Assembly: GCF_041260155.1 (NCBI RefSeq)
Contig: NC_091928.1
Span: forward strand, 43,986,637-44,050,636
DNA from: Ptychodera flava
Lineage: Eukaryota > Hemichordata > Enteropneusta > Ptychoderidae
DNA: 64,000 nt
Direction of reading: 5' to 3'
Both the position numbers and the translations under genes were made by a program. Numbering within the stretch: the stretch's first letter is position 1; every line of letters starts with the position of its first letter. Shown in pieces: positions 37,446 to 51,943 of this stretch. The notes under the pieces are model-generated. The model worked only from the letters and a program-made list of their open reading frames with translations. It did not search any database and was not told the DNA's origin.

Positions 37446-38926
37446 CAAAAGCAGGAGACTTTCTTGGACATCTATTGACAGTTATGTAAGACACAGTAAA
37501 TATTCAATAAATTGAACTCTCTGCGACCCTGGATATCCACAATCCTTGGTACTGCACATTTATCAGATGGCAGTCTTATCATCACCAGCATGTCGTATTA
37601 CACAATACGATTGTGATATGAAGTCTTGCACTGTAGATCAAAATACCATGCAAAAATGCTTTTTGAAGGAAGATGGTCACTACTTTATCTCAATGAAATG
37701 AATAAGCTAATCGGCATGAATTAGAAAATCTACAATCTTCTTTCCAAATTTTGTAATTCATATTTTAAAACGCTGCAACTGGCCAGGTGATGGCACACTT
37801 TCTGCAGGAAACCAAATTAAAATTTTCACTTAGTATGGAGCAATGGTCGCCATATTCCTCTTTCGAAATCACATTATTAAAAAGACAACAAGACGTATGG
37901 AGGACAGTGTTACTTTGTAATGTATATTTTCTAAACTTTGCAAAGTTTAGAACCGATAAAGATTAAAGATTATATCGTTTATTTCAGTATGTATTACCAG
38001 TGCAGTGCAGATTTAGACACGTGTACTAAAGATTTGTATCAGTTGCTCTTTAAGAATTATTTGTAACTAAAAATATTACAAGAGCTAATAGTCATAAGAT
38101 AATTTACTAAGGGTTGGTCCATTTAGTATTCGGGGGCGGCTTGGAAGATTGACCCCGGGGCACTATTTTTTTTGTCCCTGCTTCACCAGGAATTATTTTT
38201 TTCGACTTTGCCGGTGTGAATTAAAGCATTTTTTTCACTCGACCATTCAGAGGATTTTTTCTTTGTGCACATGGGCGCTCTGAAATGCCAATATTTGCCA
38301 TTCTGTTTGTTAAGATGCTGTTCTTCATACGACATGCCTAAAATAATACAGGGAAAGAAAAGTAAACCAGCACAAAGTTTACGTGGAACTATGGGCAAAC
38401 AGAACCTGCTTCAGAATGCTGGAAAGTTGGAAAGAAAATAGAAGCATCCTTTACTAAAGTAAAATTACTGATGGAGACAAATAAGAAATCATCCAGGTCT
38501 CAATCTGTTGGACCACTATCTGCTGTTAGTGATTAATTTTGTTCCAGGTAGGCTAAAAGCTTGTGAAAGATATTATAAAATTGGATTACCCAGGGCATGT
38601 CGAAAATTACAGATGTTATTACATCCCTCGATGTAAGTGCAAATTAGTGCATTAAATTGAATTGGAACATCCGGGGAGTTAGCGGGCCGGTGAACGGTGT
38701 ACCTACCGGTTTTCCATGGTTACCTGGTCCGGTGAAGCCCTTCGACATTTTTCATCAAAATAGACGCTTTACGCTAGATGTAAAATATCCACGCGCGCAT
38801 TGCTAATTTAACTTTCGTTAAAATATGTTTGATGCTGGTCGATAATGGTAAAATTGTTCGAAAATGCCCTGCATGTAACTAAATGTCATACAGCATTAAC
38901 TGTGAAGAGGTATGTAATAAAAATAC
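37446..38926. other. Unassigned intergenic sequence
   Basis: No coding exon or named element recognised; only short unrelated open frames. Confidence 0.5.
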
Positions 38927-39040
38927 TATTGCCTGAATACATAGGTTTATGTGCCCTCGCAGCAGGAGACAATTTGCCCTCTGGCGTCGGGCAACTTGTA
39001 ACCTGCTCTCGGACACATAAACCCATGTATTCAGGCAATA
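38927..39040. mobile_element. Foldback element, about 114 bases
   Basis: Ends TATTGCCTGAATACATAGG and CCATGTATTCAGGCAATA, with further pairing of TTTATGTGCC/GGACACATAAA and GCAGG/CCTGC arms. Flanked by AT-rich sequence. Confidence 0.78.
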
Positions 39041-41169
39041 ATATATGTTATAAAACGGGGTGCCGAAACTTTCAAGCAGAGATGTGCATTATTTTTTCTA
39101 TCATATCTGCTGCCAAAGTTTTTTTCCTTCCATCTTGGCAGGAATTGTGTTTTCAAAGGCAACCTCTCAGAATAATATTTTCCCAAAAAGTTTCCATCTT
39201 AAACAAAGTACAACATGTTCATCCAAGATGCCAAATTACATTTGACTGCAGTGAAACCGTAATCTAGCCAAGAACTTAACTGGATTCCCATATTCTAGAT
39301 TGTCCATTTCGTGAAAGTACAGGCCGTGATTTGGATTATACTGGGAGCGCACCCATAGTTCAGTGTGTGCCAGGGCCAAGCTTGTCTGGTGCCCTGTCCA
39401 ATGTCTGCCGCTGGCTGCGCCTTGCTCACGACAAAGGTCCCTGACCTCCAACCACACGTTTGTTGCTATGCGTATACTAACTTTTCTATATATTTTCTGT
39501 TTGCATACCAAATTTAGAATGACATTACATGCAAAGCGTTTTGTCACTGAGATATGTTGCGGCAGCCAGTGGGTGACAACGAGAAAAATAAACCAGATAA
39601 CTGCGATATGAGTATTTGTAACATTGAAAACAATTGGACATTACTTAGGATGTTGAATATTCGAAACGAATAGCAAACAGTTATATTTCATTTTCAAAAA
39701 TTCTGGTGCACTTTAAGAATCAGAGTCACCTTAGATCATTAGATGACTCGCCTGATGGTCAAAGGGTTTATCTTTTTGACCATTGTGTCAGCTATTGTCC
39801 CTTTCCATCATCAGATATGTAATATCACGTTTTGAGTGAGTGGGCAATACGGAGCATTAACTCATTCAAAATGAATTTCTTTGATTATTGGATAGGAGGT
39901 TTAGTTCGTCCCAAGACTCGCTAAGGGTATCCCGGGAAAAACATTTGGAGATCTGTCTTTGTGGAATATTAATAGTAATAATAAAATCACTTTCCGCATC
40001 ACCATATTTACAATCTGAAATACCTTTGTCGCTTATTCATGTCTTGTAGTCCAGTGCTATCGTGACCTTTGTACTTTCACGGTCCAGTGGTTAGATTACG
40101 GACACGATCGCCAGCACATACCTGGTAACATGCAAATATGGTCTGTTAATCATATTTAAAGTTCATAAATGAGTTTATTACCTATTTCCAGATGACTGAT
40201 TGAAGACGAAGAACACGTCATCAGTCTGTGGTTACTCCCGAGATATGAACACAGAGTAAGAGAGAATATTTGACTTGTCACAACTTGTCGTGTCTGATTT
40301 TAACATGCAGAAACATGGTCTTTGTCAACTGCACATCAGCGCAGAATATGTATCATATTTTGTCAAAATTATCTGCATGTGTCATGCCACGACCTAAACC
40401 CCTCCCCCCTCCGGACAAAGTACCACTTCATTGACACAACTGATTTATAGCCGTGACCTCCTGGATAATGGATGGTCATTCATCAAAACGTTGGCGTCGG
40501 GAACATGCTCCAACACGCGTCAAGGTATTGAATGTACCTATTGTTTGTTTAATGCCAACATCCAAAACACACGAAAGTCATGGCGTCGCTGTCACGAACT
40601 CACACAAAACACATGATTTAAAACGCGTGACATTTGTCTGAAACGTTTTAAGATACTTCCTGATTACTTGTAGAAAAGCAATTTCAGGAAGCACTGAAAT
40701 GTTCTTTTATATACAGCGCCCTCTATCTTTGCATATGGCCACAACTTTGCCGCATTCTCAAAGTGTACGTACCGAAACTCGATATAAAACGAATGTTAAG
40801 AGCTTAGAAGCCAACTTATTCGTTGCCATGCAAACATCACTCTCTTTACCGCCTTTGAGAGAGGTTATCATACATCACTAATTTATCATTGCCTGTCTGG
40901 GTTGTCATTGCTAGGGTGAAACATTGGCTACCTTCTACGGTTCAAATGAAATTCCAACAAACAGATATGAGGAACTGATGGAAAAAATACGGTTGTTGAT
41001 ACATTGTTTGTCATGTGTAGCAATGAGCATTAACAAAAACACTGCGAAAAACTATTTGTATTATAATCACTGGAACCTCTCCGATTATTGGTGTTGTTTA
41101 AGGTATATCAGCAAGTTGACATACTATAGCGCGAAAATCCAAAAACAGTATTCTGCGCTATGACGCTCA

Positions 41170-41245
41170 ATGGCTAAACCACACTGTATGTTCTGTAGTT
41201 AGCGGTGGGAACATGCTCCAACACGCCCAAAGCTATTGAACGTAC

Positions 41246-41313
<68 letters not shown>

Positions 41314-41370
41314 ATTTGTTATTTTTACATTGTTGTTGTCGCGAGATTATATACGAGAACTAAGCTTGTA
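41170..41370. repeat. Dispersed repeat with long (GTT)n core
   Basis: Second copy of the repeat at 32800: CACTGTATGTTCTGTAG, ATTGAACGTACTT, (GTT)n at 41246-41310, GTTGTCGCGAGATTATATACG. A partial third copy (GGGAACATGCTCCAACACGC) lies at about 40498. Confidence 0.7.
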
Positions 41371-42214
41371 ACTTGCCTTCCATAATATCACCTCCGTGAA
41401 AGTATTGTTACTTTCCCACGCTTATATGCTCAGTAAACGCAATCACTTGCCCTATGTACAGTACGGTCGAGTACAAAGAGTGTATTACGTATATTAGACA
41501 ACCTCGGGGGAAGTCACAGTAATTTCAATGCGGGATATGGATGGCCAGTGATAAGCTAAACGTTCTCGCACTTGAATCTGCAACAACGACATCTTGTACA
41601 CAACAAATATAAACAACAACAAATATCTTCAATGTGTGTGTCAATAAGAACACTAAGAGAACTCTCATTGTACTAGAACACCTATGTGTACATTGGCTTC
41701 GCGTTTATGTGTACATTCGCTACACGCACATTTACGAAGATTGCATGAGGCATATATATTCAAGGCACAGTGTACGTGCTCTATGCATGCTGACACTGTA
41801 AGTCCATCAGTAACAAGAAACAGTCAGTCGGGGAGAATTGATCGATTTTTATCAAATGCATTGTGAGTGTTTCATGGAGTTCGAACAACGACCCCAAAGA
41901 CATACCATTGAAATTAGTGGGCTTTCGGAAAAACGATATAGAACGACGAAAAGGCCACCTCTTCCGTTACACCGTTTGAATTTACCGTTGAATTAATTAT
42001 TTGTTTATTTTTCATGGGTGTGGTTGATTCAACCAAGAGTGAAAGGGCAATGAAATCATCGTCTGTTGCAGTGTAGCAATGAATGCCTGTCTTGAAAAGA
42101 ACTCACAAGGGTACCGTTATTCCGATAGAAAACATTCACTACACTATCATCAAAGGCGTACTCATTAAATAACATCATTGGTGTTGAACATCGTCAGTTT
42201 AACATTAGCGAAGG

Positions 42215-42392
42215 CTTTTCATCAGATAATCTTTCCACAGTCACTCGTGAGCTATTCAGCTTTGGGACTATTCGCCCCATAGACGTGTGTACATAAGCGA
42301 GAAAAAACCCGGTTTTTCTCAAGCATACGTACACACGTCAATGGGGCGCATAGTCCAAGAGCGGAATAGATCACAGGGGACTGTGATCTTTC
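42215..42392. mobile_element. Foldback element, about 175 bases
   Basis: Inner arms CGCCCCATAGACGTGTGTAC and GTACACACGTCAATGGGGCG surround a GAGAAAAAAC / GTTTTTCTC core. Weaker pairing continues outward (CACAGTC..GAGCTATTC with GGAATAGATCACAG). Confidence 0.72.
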
Positions 42393-45300
42393 GCACCAAA
42401 AGTCAGTCGATGGCGAAATTTTGATCCTCCATCGTCACACAGGAAAGCCGATTTGCACGTAGATTTGTGTTATCAGGGTCTTCTATTGTAAATTCACAAG
42501 GCCGTTTGTTCTGGCCTCGCTTTGACTACCATATTGTGACGTGAGTGTGAGTTTAATCACATTTGCTGAAATGTTAATTTGAAAAGAATAACACACAGGT
42601 GCTTATTAAGCAGTTGTGATAGTATGTGCCTCGAAAGTGAAAAACGACTTGCAAATTTTCCTCAACGAAATTTTGAACCATTCTCTCACCAAATCAAGAA
42701 CAAAAATCATGGGCCACCGTGCAAAGTTTTATACAATGCAAGATCCGAGTACATGAATATTCCATATTGATTAAGGGTCATTAGCATAGAATTTTAATAC
42801 CGAAACAATGCTCATTAGTGTAATCTGCATATTTGAATATCATTATACCTCGCATCTTGCACTAATAGCAAGTTTAGCACTGAAGAAATAAATTACCTTA
42901 CATGTAGCCTACCGATATTTGAAATCCAAGATGGCCGCCATCATATCCCTGTGTTAACTCTAAAAGAAATAAAATAAAATTTTCGAGTTTCTAAAAACTA
43001 TGACGGTGAAAATTTTCCTTACATGAGCCCCACAAGTGACAAATCAGATGAGAATTGTAAAACTTTGAGAGTCAAAATATCTTGCCGAGAGACGCTTTCT
43101 AACTTAAAGCTATAGTAATTTTTCAGTATTTTTATCCCTCGTATCAACCACGGCTTCTCGGTCTACTGGGAACAGCATTGTGAAATGCCAAGTAGTTGTT
43201 TTGTCGTTGCGAAGTGTTGTGTCTGTGTTTGACATCCATTATTATTGTTGACAATTGAATTCAAGTCCGGACTTGGATTTGATTATCAACACATTAACAA
43301 TGCAAGACAAGAGACACATGTAAGGTATTTGTTGACATGCTGAGTACCGGTTATTTCAACACGTTGTTGGAAGTAGACATAGAAACTGTAGTCGACACAT
43401 GCATCAAGAAGTTGAAAAATACTGTCAAAAGTTACAGTTACTATACATTTGAACAATCAGAAAAAATACTGAAAAATGGAGCAAAATACACTATTTAAGA
43501 TTTGTAAGCTCTACATTGTGATTTATCCCCCGCTTATTTTGTTCTTTCGGTAAAACGAAGTTTCTTTCTTCTGTTCTCTAAATCATGTCGTTAAGTGCTA
43601 TTGTCGAAGACCGCATTCTAGTCCGGACTAAAATTCATTTTGTCAACAACGTGGCATATTTCATATTATGCATTGTGTTTACAGGTCTGCTTCTTGGTAT
43701 TTCGACACACTTTAGAGAGGAGGGTAAAACATTGATCTGTTTTTAAGAACAACTTTTTTAAAAAGTTACAAATATTTACCCTTTCATGTAAGCGTCCAAC
43801 GGTACCGATGCAAGTACACACTTCCATGCGTTTTCACGTTAAACGGACTAAGTCTGAAGTTATTCCCTCGCAGCGTGCCTGAACGTGGTTTTAGGGCCAA
43901 CAAAGTACACGTTACATTCCTACCCAATATTTTACTCTTTACAACACCCTGATAAAGTAGATTAATTCCCTTAGGAAAATGTTGTGATTTCAATATACCC
44001 ATTCTTTTTGTACACTGTAGGCTTTGTTCACAATATTTGTATTTCCGAACGGAATCATGTACCAACCTATACAGGTGCCGCCAACTGTTAATATTTTTTG
44101 AATTTTACAAAATCGACACAAAACATGCTACAAAGGCTGATATACTGATTTCACATATTTTTGACCTTGACCTAAAATTTGGAAAGGAAATTAAAGTGGA
44201 GCTGTTCGTTAACTGCCCTCCCACTGGCATACGCGGAAAATATGCACTCCGATGTCCATGAGCTGCCTGCTCCCTACTCCCCGCCACGTACACTGAGTTC
44301 GAGGTCCCAACTGCCCTCTCCCCACCACATTTTCCATTGACCGCCACGTGTACATCTTTGGACACTGGACAAGTTTTGGACATTGCTTCCCTCTAAGTTG
44401 GGCGCTTCATCATCCCTGAAGTTATATCAACCACGGCATTCCCTTCCTCTGCCTATTTTCCGGTACCCACCGCAAAAAATGTTCTCCCCACCCACTGTAA
44501 AAAAACTAAAATTTCTTCCCGGCCCATTGTAAAAATTGACTTTTTCTCCCCGCCCGCTGAACACCTTTGTGCACGAAAATGTTCGTTGGGGACACCTGCC
44601 TATAGTAAGCTATATGCTGTATTTGTTCACACAATCATTTTGAGTTCGTGAACGGAATCTTGCATCGACAAGTATACTGTCTGTCATGAAATACGACGAA
44701 CTATCAATGTGTGATCAGTCTGAGTCAGGAATAGTAGGTTATTATCTAATCCGTCAGTTGGGAGTCGTTATAACTGAATGCAAAGGTACACACGCACTGG
44801 CATTGGCAATCAACGTTTTGGTTTTGTTGTCGAGTATATGCCGTTGTCCAGCTGAAATGTATCAAACTTACAGAAACATCACCCTTTATGCTAAAAATAA
44901 ATATTGGCGAGTTGAACGAACCCTGAACTATCGAATTTGTCTCAAATGGCGCCAAATATCGGGTATATTCAGAGTGGTCGTTGTGTTGTTACGTTGATGG
45001 CGTCTTTCTACGTCACTTTATAGACATGAGGCAGACGTTGAAATGTTTCCTTCGAGGTTAATAAACTTTTATCATTCTATTGTTACTGGGATTGTAAATT
45101 TAAGCGGGAAGACCAAACTAATATAACGACTTTACGCCTTACAGGGTTTCAAAATCTTCATTACACCAAGATATATCTTCTTGTTGCCATGCCAATCAAC
45201 TGCTTCAATAACCTTTAATATACTTATTCCACACAGTCGCCGAACCATACTGTAAAACTAACCGTCCCTTACATTGAACTTTACGCTCGTTGTCAATTCC

Positions 45301-48300
45301 AAGGCCGCTGCCCTAAGTATGGCATTTACCTTGCTTTTTTATCGATCGATATCTGTCGACAAAACAAGAGAATGACATAAATCTCTGAATACTGGTGGAC
45401 TTTTCTGCCGTAAACATACTTAAGATCGTAACAAACTGTCGACGACAATCTTCCAAAGGCAGGTCGCAGAACCAAGGCCAGAGCGCCGGACAATTTGACT
45501 TGTGTATACAATCTACTTATGACAGTTTCATAAGTAAGAACAGGTAGGAGAAAGAATGTTGCGGTTTGCAAATTTTTTGCAAACTGTAGTTAATGCACCA
45601 AAAGCGAACGATTTATATAATTCGGAAGAATTTTGTCGAAAATATTATGTACAGTAACAACGGCATCATCCCCTGCCTCCCCGTCTGTCTGTCCGTCCGT
45701 CTGTCGGTCTGTCTGGCTGGCTGTATATATGTGCATCTCTGTCTGCCAGTCTGATAGACCGACCGACTGACTAACTTTCTATATCTGTCTCTCTGTCTCT
45801 CCCCTACCCATCTACGACAATACTCTCCAATATTGTATTTAATTTGTCACTGTAGGAAGAGTGTAGGGCGTATGGAGGATGGATTTTTTTTCTCATTCGA
45901 CAGAACCAGACGTTGTGGTGATTATCAGAGAAATAATGAAAAAAAGGCAAATTTGTATGCGTCAGTCGGTTTGCAGCACCGCCTCGCATTAGGCGATTAT
46001 GTCTTTTTGCGAGATTCATTCATGCGCTGAGTTCTTATCGGCCTTACTTATCAGCATGAACACTGCGTGGGCCATCGGTCAGATCGTTAGCGGTCATATT
46101 CCAATTAGATAATAACTTGCGGATAAATACTGTTTATCTCCACCTTGTTGTTGAAACAAGTCACTGGTATTTGGTCACGGTGGTTCTAAAAATGAATCGG
46201 ACGTGACGTCTGCGCGTGAGACTTTTGAAGTCAACAACGCTAGCCATCTGTCGTCGACATTCCAAGCTATACTTTTGAACAGATTCATAGATACACGTTG
46301 CGTAGGCAACACGGCCTACCACCTACGTGAGATGACGTGCAGGCGCAGAACGTGGGTGTACGGACTGTGTACAGCTAGACAAATTGTTTCATAGTAAATA
46401 CGTCATATCGTAGACGTCATACGTAAATTTGTGACGTCATGCAAATTGTTCCTACAACGAGATACTAGTACACAGTGGGTGTCGGTGTTTCCAGTATACG
46501 AAAAAATAGCAGTTCAGAATCGCCTTCTTTCAACATCGCTTCCGGTGATAATAATGAAAAGCCGTCCTGCCGGATTTTTGCGGAAACCTTTCTGAATGGA
46601 ATGCCCCGTTATTTCAGTGCTGTTCAAAATTCTGATAGCAACAGAGCTGTTTACGACATTTTCGACAACCTGAAACGATTTCCAGGGGGATTTCTATTTT
46701 ACCGCCTAAAAGTAATCTTTTGAAAATTGCCAAAGGACCACTGAAATTTGCTTTTGTTTGAATCATAGCTTCACAGAAGAATGAAAGTATTTAAAGAGCG
46801 AACGTTTGCGGCCTATATAGGATATTCAAATATTCAGTAATTGTGTTTTTACCAGGATTTCACACTAGCTAGGCATTTTGAGTTTTAACCTGTCATATCA
46901 GTTTGCTTTCAGAATAACATGCATTTGACACTAAGTCTTCAAATGAGTGCAACAAGAGCCTTTATTAAAAACATGATTTCAATTGTTCGAACAGTTTATG
47001 ATATCGCAATGTGCCATTAGCATCCATCACAATATTTTGCCTCGTTATTCTGTTAAACGCAGATATGTTCAGATTTAAAGTGACTGTGGTAACATACCTA
47101 TGTAGACTTTTGTTTAAAAAGTGGGCCTCACCAAATCGATATTCGAAGATTAAATGTCATCACCAAGTATTAATCTGCCAAATTTACAGGCGATCATGAC
47201 AAAAGGATAAACGTTCATCATTTAAAGACCTCACTGTGTAAACAGGAATAGTTTGTTGTTCCGCAGAGCTCTACTTAGTTCGTAGAGCACGTCTCTGAAC
47301 TACTGAAGACAGAATGGGAGACAAGAACTATAGTACTGCATCCTGACAGACAATTCTTGACGATGAAGGTTTTGAAGCTTCGCTGACATTTTTTGTGGAA
47401 CCAAATTTTAACCAACAGATGTTACGACAGAAAAAGGCGGTAAAGTTAGCGCTTTTCTTTAAAATAAATTCATTGAAACAACTAAATTTAGGATGTAAAT
47501 TAAATAAAAATTACAATGAAGAGCAAAAATCATGTATCTCAGCTAGGACTGCACAAAACTCCTAATCTCCAGAGAGTTGAGTCAGACAGACACTTATGGG
47601 AGAGGAAGTCCTTCTTTGGCTGCAGACTTGATGTAGTCCGAACCGCGGCGTGCAGAGTTTACAGAGCAAATCTAGCGTGAGTGTGAAGGTTTGGAAAGTT
47701 TCCAAGGTCCTGAAATATACACTGACGTGATCCCTAATAGCCAAACTGAAAATCTATACCGTGCCGTATTTATATTTAAAACGATTCTATCGATATCAAG
47801 AAGATATCACAACAATCTAGAATTTCTAATGATATGTTAATTACTGTTCTAAAAATATCTTCACTTGTAGTAAACATGTTTTTCTAGAAAGTTATAAAAA
47901 TGACTAACTAAACTCAAGGCCATGGAGGAGAATGGCCTACATAACACAACAATCAAGGATAAAACTTCAAAATTGATGGTTTTCATAGTGTATTAGAGAA
48001 GTAAATTACCCTAAAATTCAAATTCAAAGTGGTCGCCATTTGCTGTATTCACTGTTTGGGTAGCATTGAATTTTCCATTTCATATAATAAACAAGGCGAT
48101 GAAACTTAATTTTCCCCACAATATTCAAAATGATTCTGTTTGCATTCTAGGACAGAGAAGATTGTGAGATTATGAGATTCAGTCTCTCTATTGCATTTCG
48201 CGTCGGAGAAGTAGCTCTTGCTACACCGTTATATTAGTTTGGACCATTTTCCAATGTTTTCATAATTAACTGATAGACATGGTCAAGTATTTCTTATTTT

Positions 48301-48408
48301 ACGCCAAATAACATGTTAAAATTTCCAGTAGTTGGTTGTTCAACGCTGTGAGCATATATCTATGACGTGAATTGTTATTATTTTTTCAATAATCAGATTA
48401 AATTCAAG
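42393..48408. other. Gene-poor stretch
   Basis: No recognisable exon. It contains CTGT-rich low-complexity sequence at about 45683-45760 and a cluster of ACGTCA motifs at 46390-46446, where TGACGTCA (46432-46439) overlaps the octamer ATGCAAAT (46439-46446). No transcript evidence. Confidence 0.5.
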
Positions 48409-48489
48409 ACTATGTGCTCGAGGGTATGTGACCATTTGTCCGACGTAAGGAGGGCAAATGGTCTTCTGCCCCGAGGGTACATAGTCCCT
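48409..48489. mobile_element. Short foldback element, about 80 bases
   Basis: GACTATGTGCTCGAGGGTAT and its partner CCCGAGGGTACATAGTC, with inner arms GACCATTTGTCC / GGCAAATGGTC. Confidence 0.72.
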
Positions 48490-49660
48490 TGTTTGGGCTA
48501 TAATGTTTTTATTACATGCCTCTCTTACAGTTTTTACTCAAAATATTTACGTTTATTGGCAAATGATAATCAAATGCTTTATTTCCATTTTAGATGAAAA
48601 ACCGTTAAAAATGGAACGATTTTCATCATCAAATGATATATTTAAACTACTGTTTATGCCGTTTATCAAATTTTTTATGCAAAATTTTCCAGAACCGGAT
48701 TTCCTGTGCATAACATGAAATTTCAAGACCTTTATATCAAAAAGTTGTCAAGTTGAAAATAGTTCCGGTTCACTTTCAGTCATGTGATGACTATGCAGCC
48801 CGCGACGTCATCGACGAGTTACCATTGAATCCTATGTAGCGCGCGACGTTCGATATACGAGGCATGTGATAATAACTATTGCAACCTATGGATATACCGA
48901 TTCATAGATATTATAAACAGTTGACGTATCGAATACTGGGTATTTTCAACTTGTCTTTTGAAGTAGACTTAGAAAGTTTGGTTGATACATCAGTTCCACA
49001 CGGGGAAATAGTTATCGAGGAATCAATCACTAATAACGGTCATTCTCAGAATTGTCGAAAATGGTCATGTAGAAACTATATGAGGCCAAATGATAGGTAG
49101 TGCTTTGGGATTCGCTTTGTTTTTATTTTCTTCGTATGCACGTGTTTATATAGGACAACACTTTAAATCAGCTGATATGAACAAAATGGTTTTCTGTGTA
49201 CTTTGTTTTCATCAGTTTGTATCACGTGACTGTGAAGCTAGTTAAATTTTTGACATCTTCAAACATGTTGAAATAGTTGGACAGGGGTGATTAGAGACTC
49301 CAAAAAGACGTTTTAAACTTCACGATCGAAACTTCCCTCAAGCAAAATTAAGCCTCTTTCTTTGTTTTAGTGTAAAGTACAAATCAGGGCAAGGGGTCGC
49401 CTTTTTGGATTTGAGAAAAAATACTGTTACTGTACGCTGTGTTAACTTTGTGAGGCAAATTAAAATATCGATTTTCACACACAAAAACTGAACAAGACTG
49501 TGATTCAGAATCGAGTTTCAAAATAACCTTCCCCCAAGTCGCGAAATACATTCTACCTAAACAGCAACTAATTACATATCAGAAGAAGAAGAAACAAAAC
49601 ATTAAAGGTCACCGATAGCCACCAGAAATACAATATCATGGTGAACAAACTAGACACAGT

Positions 49661-50762
49661 AACCGTGAGGAACAATTCATCAAACATCATGGTTATTCTG
49701 AAGGATCTTCGTGTCAATGATCGACATTATTCAAGTTCATGATTGAGATGTTTCTTTTACTTTATCTGGGTATCCAAGAATCTTAATTAAATTACCATGC
49801 CCTGCCTGTCGCATTTTGATTGGTCGAGCTGAACCACGTGACTGACCACAAATACACAGTAATGGTCTGTTTACATGCCCGTGAATATGAATAATAAGAT
49901 TAACAACTCAAAGTATCGTAACTTTACAGCTGAAACGTAAATCAAAATCAATCATAAAATAAAGTGGAGCACTTGTAGGTTGAGCACTTGTAAGTTGAGA
50001 TACTTTTTTCTGAAAACATACCCGGATTTGCCAATTTTTTACAGCGCGCGTGACAGTGCGTCGCGTATTGCTCAGTTTCTGGGGCCCAGTTGTCGTTCGC
50101 TCCTGAAATTTTCGGAAATTTTGACGGTTTTCTTGGGTTCGCTGATAATATAATGGAAATAACAGACTCCGCTCTGACCATTAACGTTTATTTGTGGGCG
50201 CGGGCTCGAGGAAAGCCAAATTAACGGGCTCGGCAAGCCTCGCCCGTTAATTTTTGGCTTTCCTCTCGCCCTTGCCCACAAATAAACGTTAATGGTCAGT
50301 GCGTCGCCCGTTATTTCTATATTGATTCTCTGCCTTCACTGGAGCAAAACAGGTGTAACATTGACTATTGTGGAGACTATTACGAAGAAAGTTTGCTCCT
50401 CAGAAACATTTTGATAAGACACAGAGTTCAATGCCCTAGCGCGAGCCGATTTCATGGCTGGACAGTTGTGTGTTAATTTGAGACCGTGACAAATTATTAT
50501 TATTATTAAAAATTGTTTAAAATGCACTACACATACGTCTCAGCACATTGTACATAGCTGTATAAAATAATTTAAAAATACAACCACACTAAAAAATTAA
50601 AACAGAAAATTACACATAAAACTGAGTAAAAAAGTAGGTTTTCAAACTGCGCTTAAAACTATCTACACTTCTGGCGGTCTTAATTTCAAATGGCAAATCA
50701 TTCCATAGTAAGGGTGCAAACATATATACAAAGGTACCGAAAAAAAGGCAATGACAAGATGT
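49661..50762. repeat. Segment duplicated, with two losses, at 51501-51838
   Basis: Three blocks (49661-49788, 50324-50492, 50716-50762) recur contiguously at 51501-51838. The two intervening blocks, about 535 and 223 bases, are absent there. The 535-base block ends in the foldback at 50147-50323. Confidence 0.85.
50147..50323. mobile_element. Foldback element, about 177 bases
   Basis: Very regular inverted repeat: CTGACCATTAACGTTTATTT pairs with AAATAAACGTTAATGGTCAG, AGGAAAGCCAAATTAACGGGC with its near complement, and outer GAAATAAC / GTTATTTC. It forms the right part of a 535-base block missing from the duplicate at 51.5 kb. Confidence 0.82.
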
Positions 50763-50775
50763 CCACAAGTTAAAC
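50493..50775 (-). mobile_element. LINE 3' end (L2/CR1-like), minus strand, 5'-truncated
   Basis: On the complement, an open frame reads FAPLLWNDLPFEIKTARS then VDSFKRSLKTYFF and stops at about 50610. The LWN-LP..FK..LKTYF pattern is the usual C-terminus of L2/CR1-type ORF2. The 3' end at 50493-50510 is a short (AAT)n run, as in those elements. The rest is missing. Confidence 0.7.
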
Positions 50776-51402
50776 TTAGCAACAAATTTGGAAGTTCAGG
50801 GTACACATCCGCTTATAACATCTGTTGTTTTCATTTTCTGTATGGTAATGAGTTAGAACGTGCATTTACAATTAATTTCTGCTGTATTTATAGTTAAGTT
50901 AATTAACGTCTGCTGTATTTGCAATTAAGTTGATAAAGTATATAGTTGGGCATTAAGTTGGTTTAGCAGCTCTTAACACCAGCGGGCTCATCTGTAAGCA
51001 TCTTCCTTCAAGAAATAAAGATCCTTATTTATCATCCACAAGCCTCTACTCTGGTCGATCTCTGGTATCCTGCTCGTAAGACGAACATAGTGTTCGTAGT
51101 AATAATATTCAGAGTTAAATTAAACATCATATGTCAATCTCCGATGACACTTCACCATTTCGGTGTCACAATGATGAATTACAGAAGAGTTTGACACCGG
51201 GTATTGGCAGCAAATGTCTCTGCAACTACTGGCCAATATTTTATATTGATGCCTTCGAGAACGTTGGACTCAATTGAGGTTTATTTGTTATACTTGATGG
51301 AAAGTGCTTTTACATGGTGTGTAAATGGTAGTATAAGTATGCCAAAATATATGAAACAATCCACATGTATATATACAAAAGATAAGTGTATCTTCTTCTG
51401 TA

Positions 51403-51414
51403 AAGATATATATA

Positions 51415-51491
<77 letters not shown>

Positions 51492-51500
51492 TATATATAT
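51403..51500. repeat. (TA)n microsatellite
   Basis: Interrupted TA array directly before the duplicated segment at 51501. Confidence 0.95.
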
Positions 51501-51838
51501 AACCGTGAGGAACAGTACATCAAACATCACGGTTATTCTGAAGGATCTTCGTGTCAATGATCGACATTATTCAAGTTCATGATTGAGATGTTTCTTTTAC
51601 TTTATCTGGGTATCCAAGAATCTTAATTGATTCTCTGCCTTCACTGGAGCAAAACAGGTGAAACGTTGACTATTGTGGAGACTGTTACGAAGAAAGTTTG
51701 CTCCTCAGAAACATTTTGATAAGACACAGAGTTCAATGCCCTAGCGCTAGCCGATTTCATGGCTGGACAGTTGTGTGTTAATTTGAGACTGTGACAAACA
51801 TCTACAAAGGTACCGAAAAAAAGGCAATGACAAGATGT
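51501..51838. repeat. Collapsed copy of 49661-50762
   Basis: Contiguous copy of three blocks of the upstream segment, sandwiched between two TA arrays. Junctions show no GT-AG pairs, so it is not a spliced copy. Confidence 0.85.
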
Positions 51839-51840
51839 GC

Positions 51841-51943
<103 letters not shown>

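Noticed and set aside
49789-51838. The copy at 51.5 kb as a spliced retrocopy
   Set aside because: The missing blocks do not start with GT or end with AG, and there is no poly-A tail.
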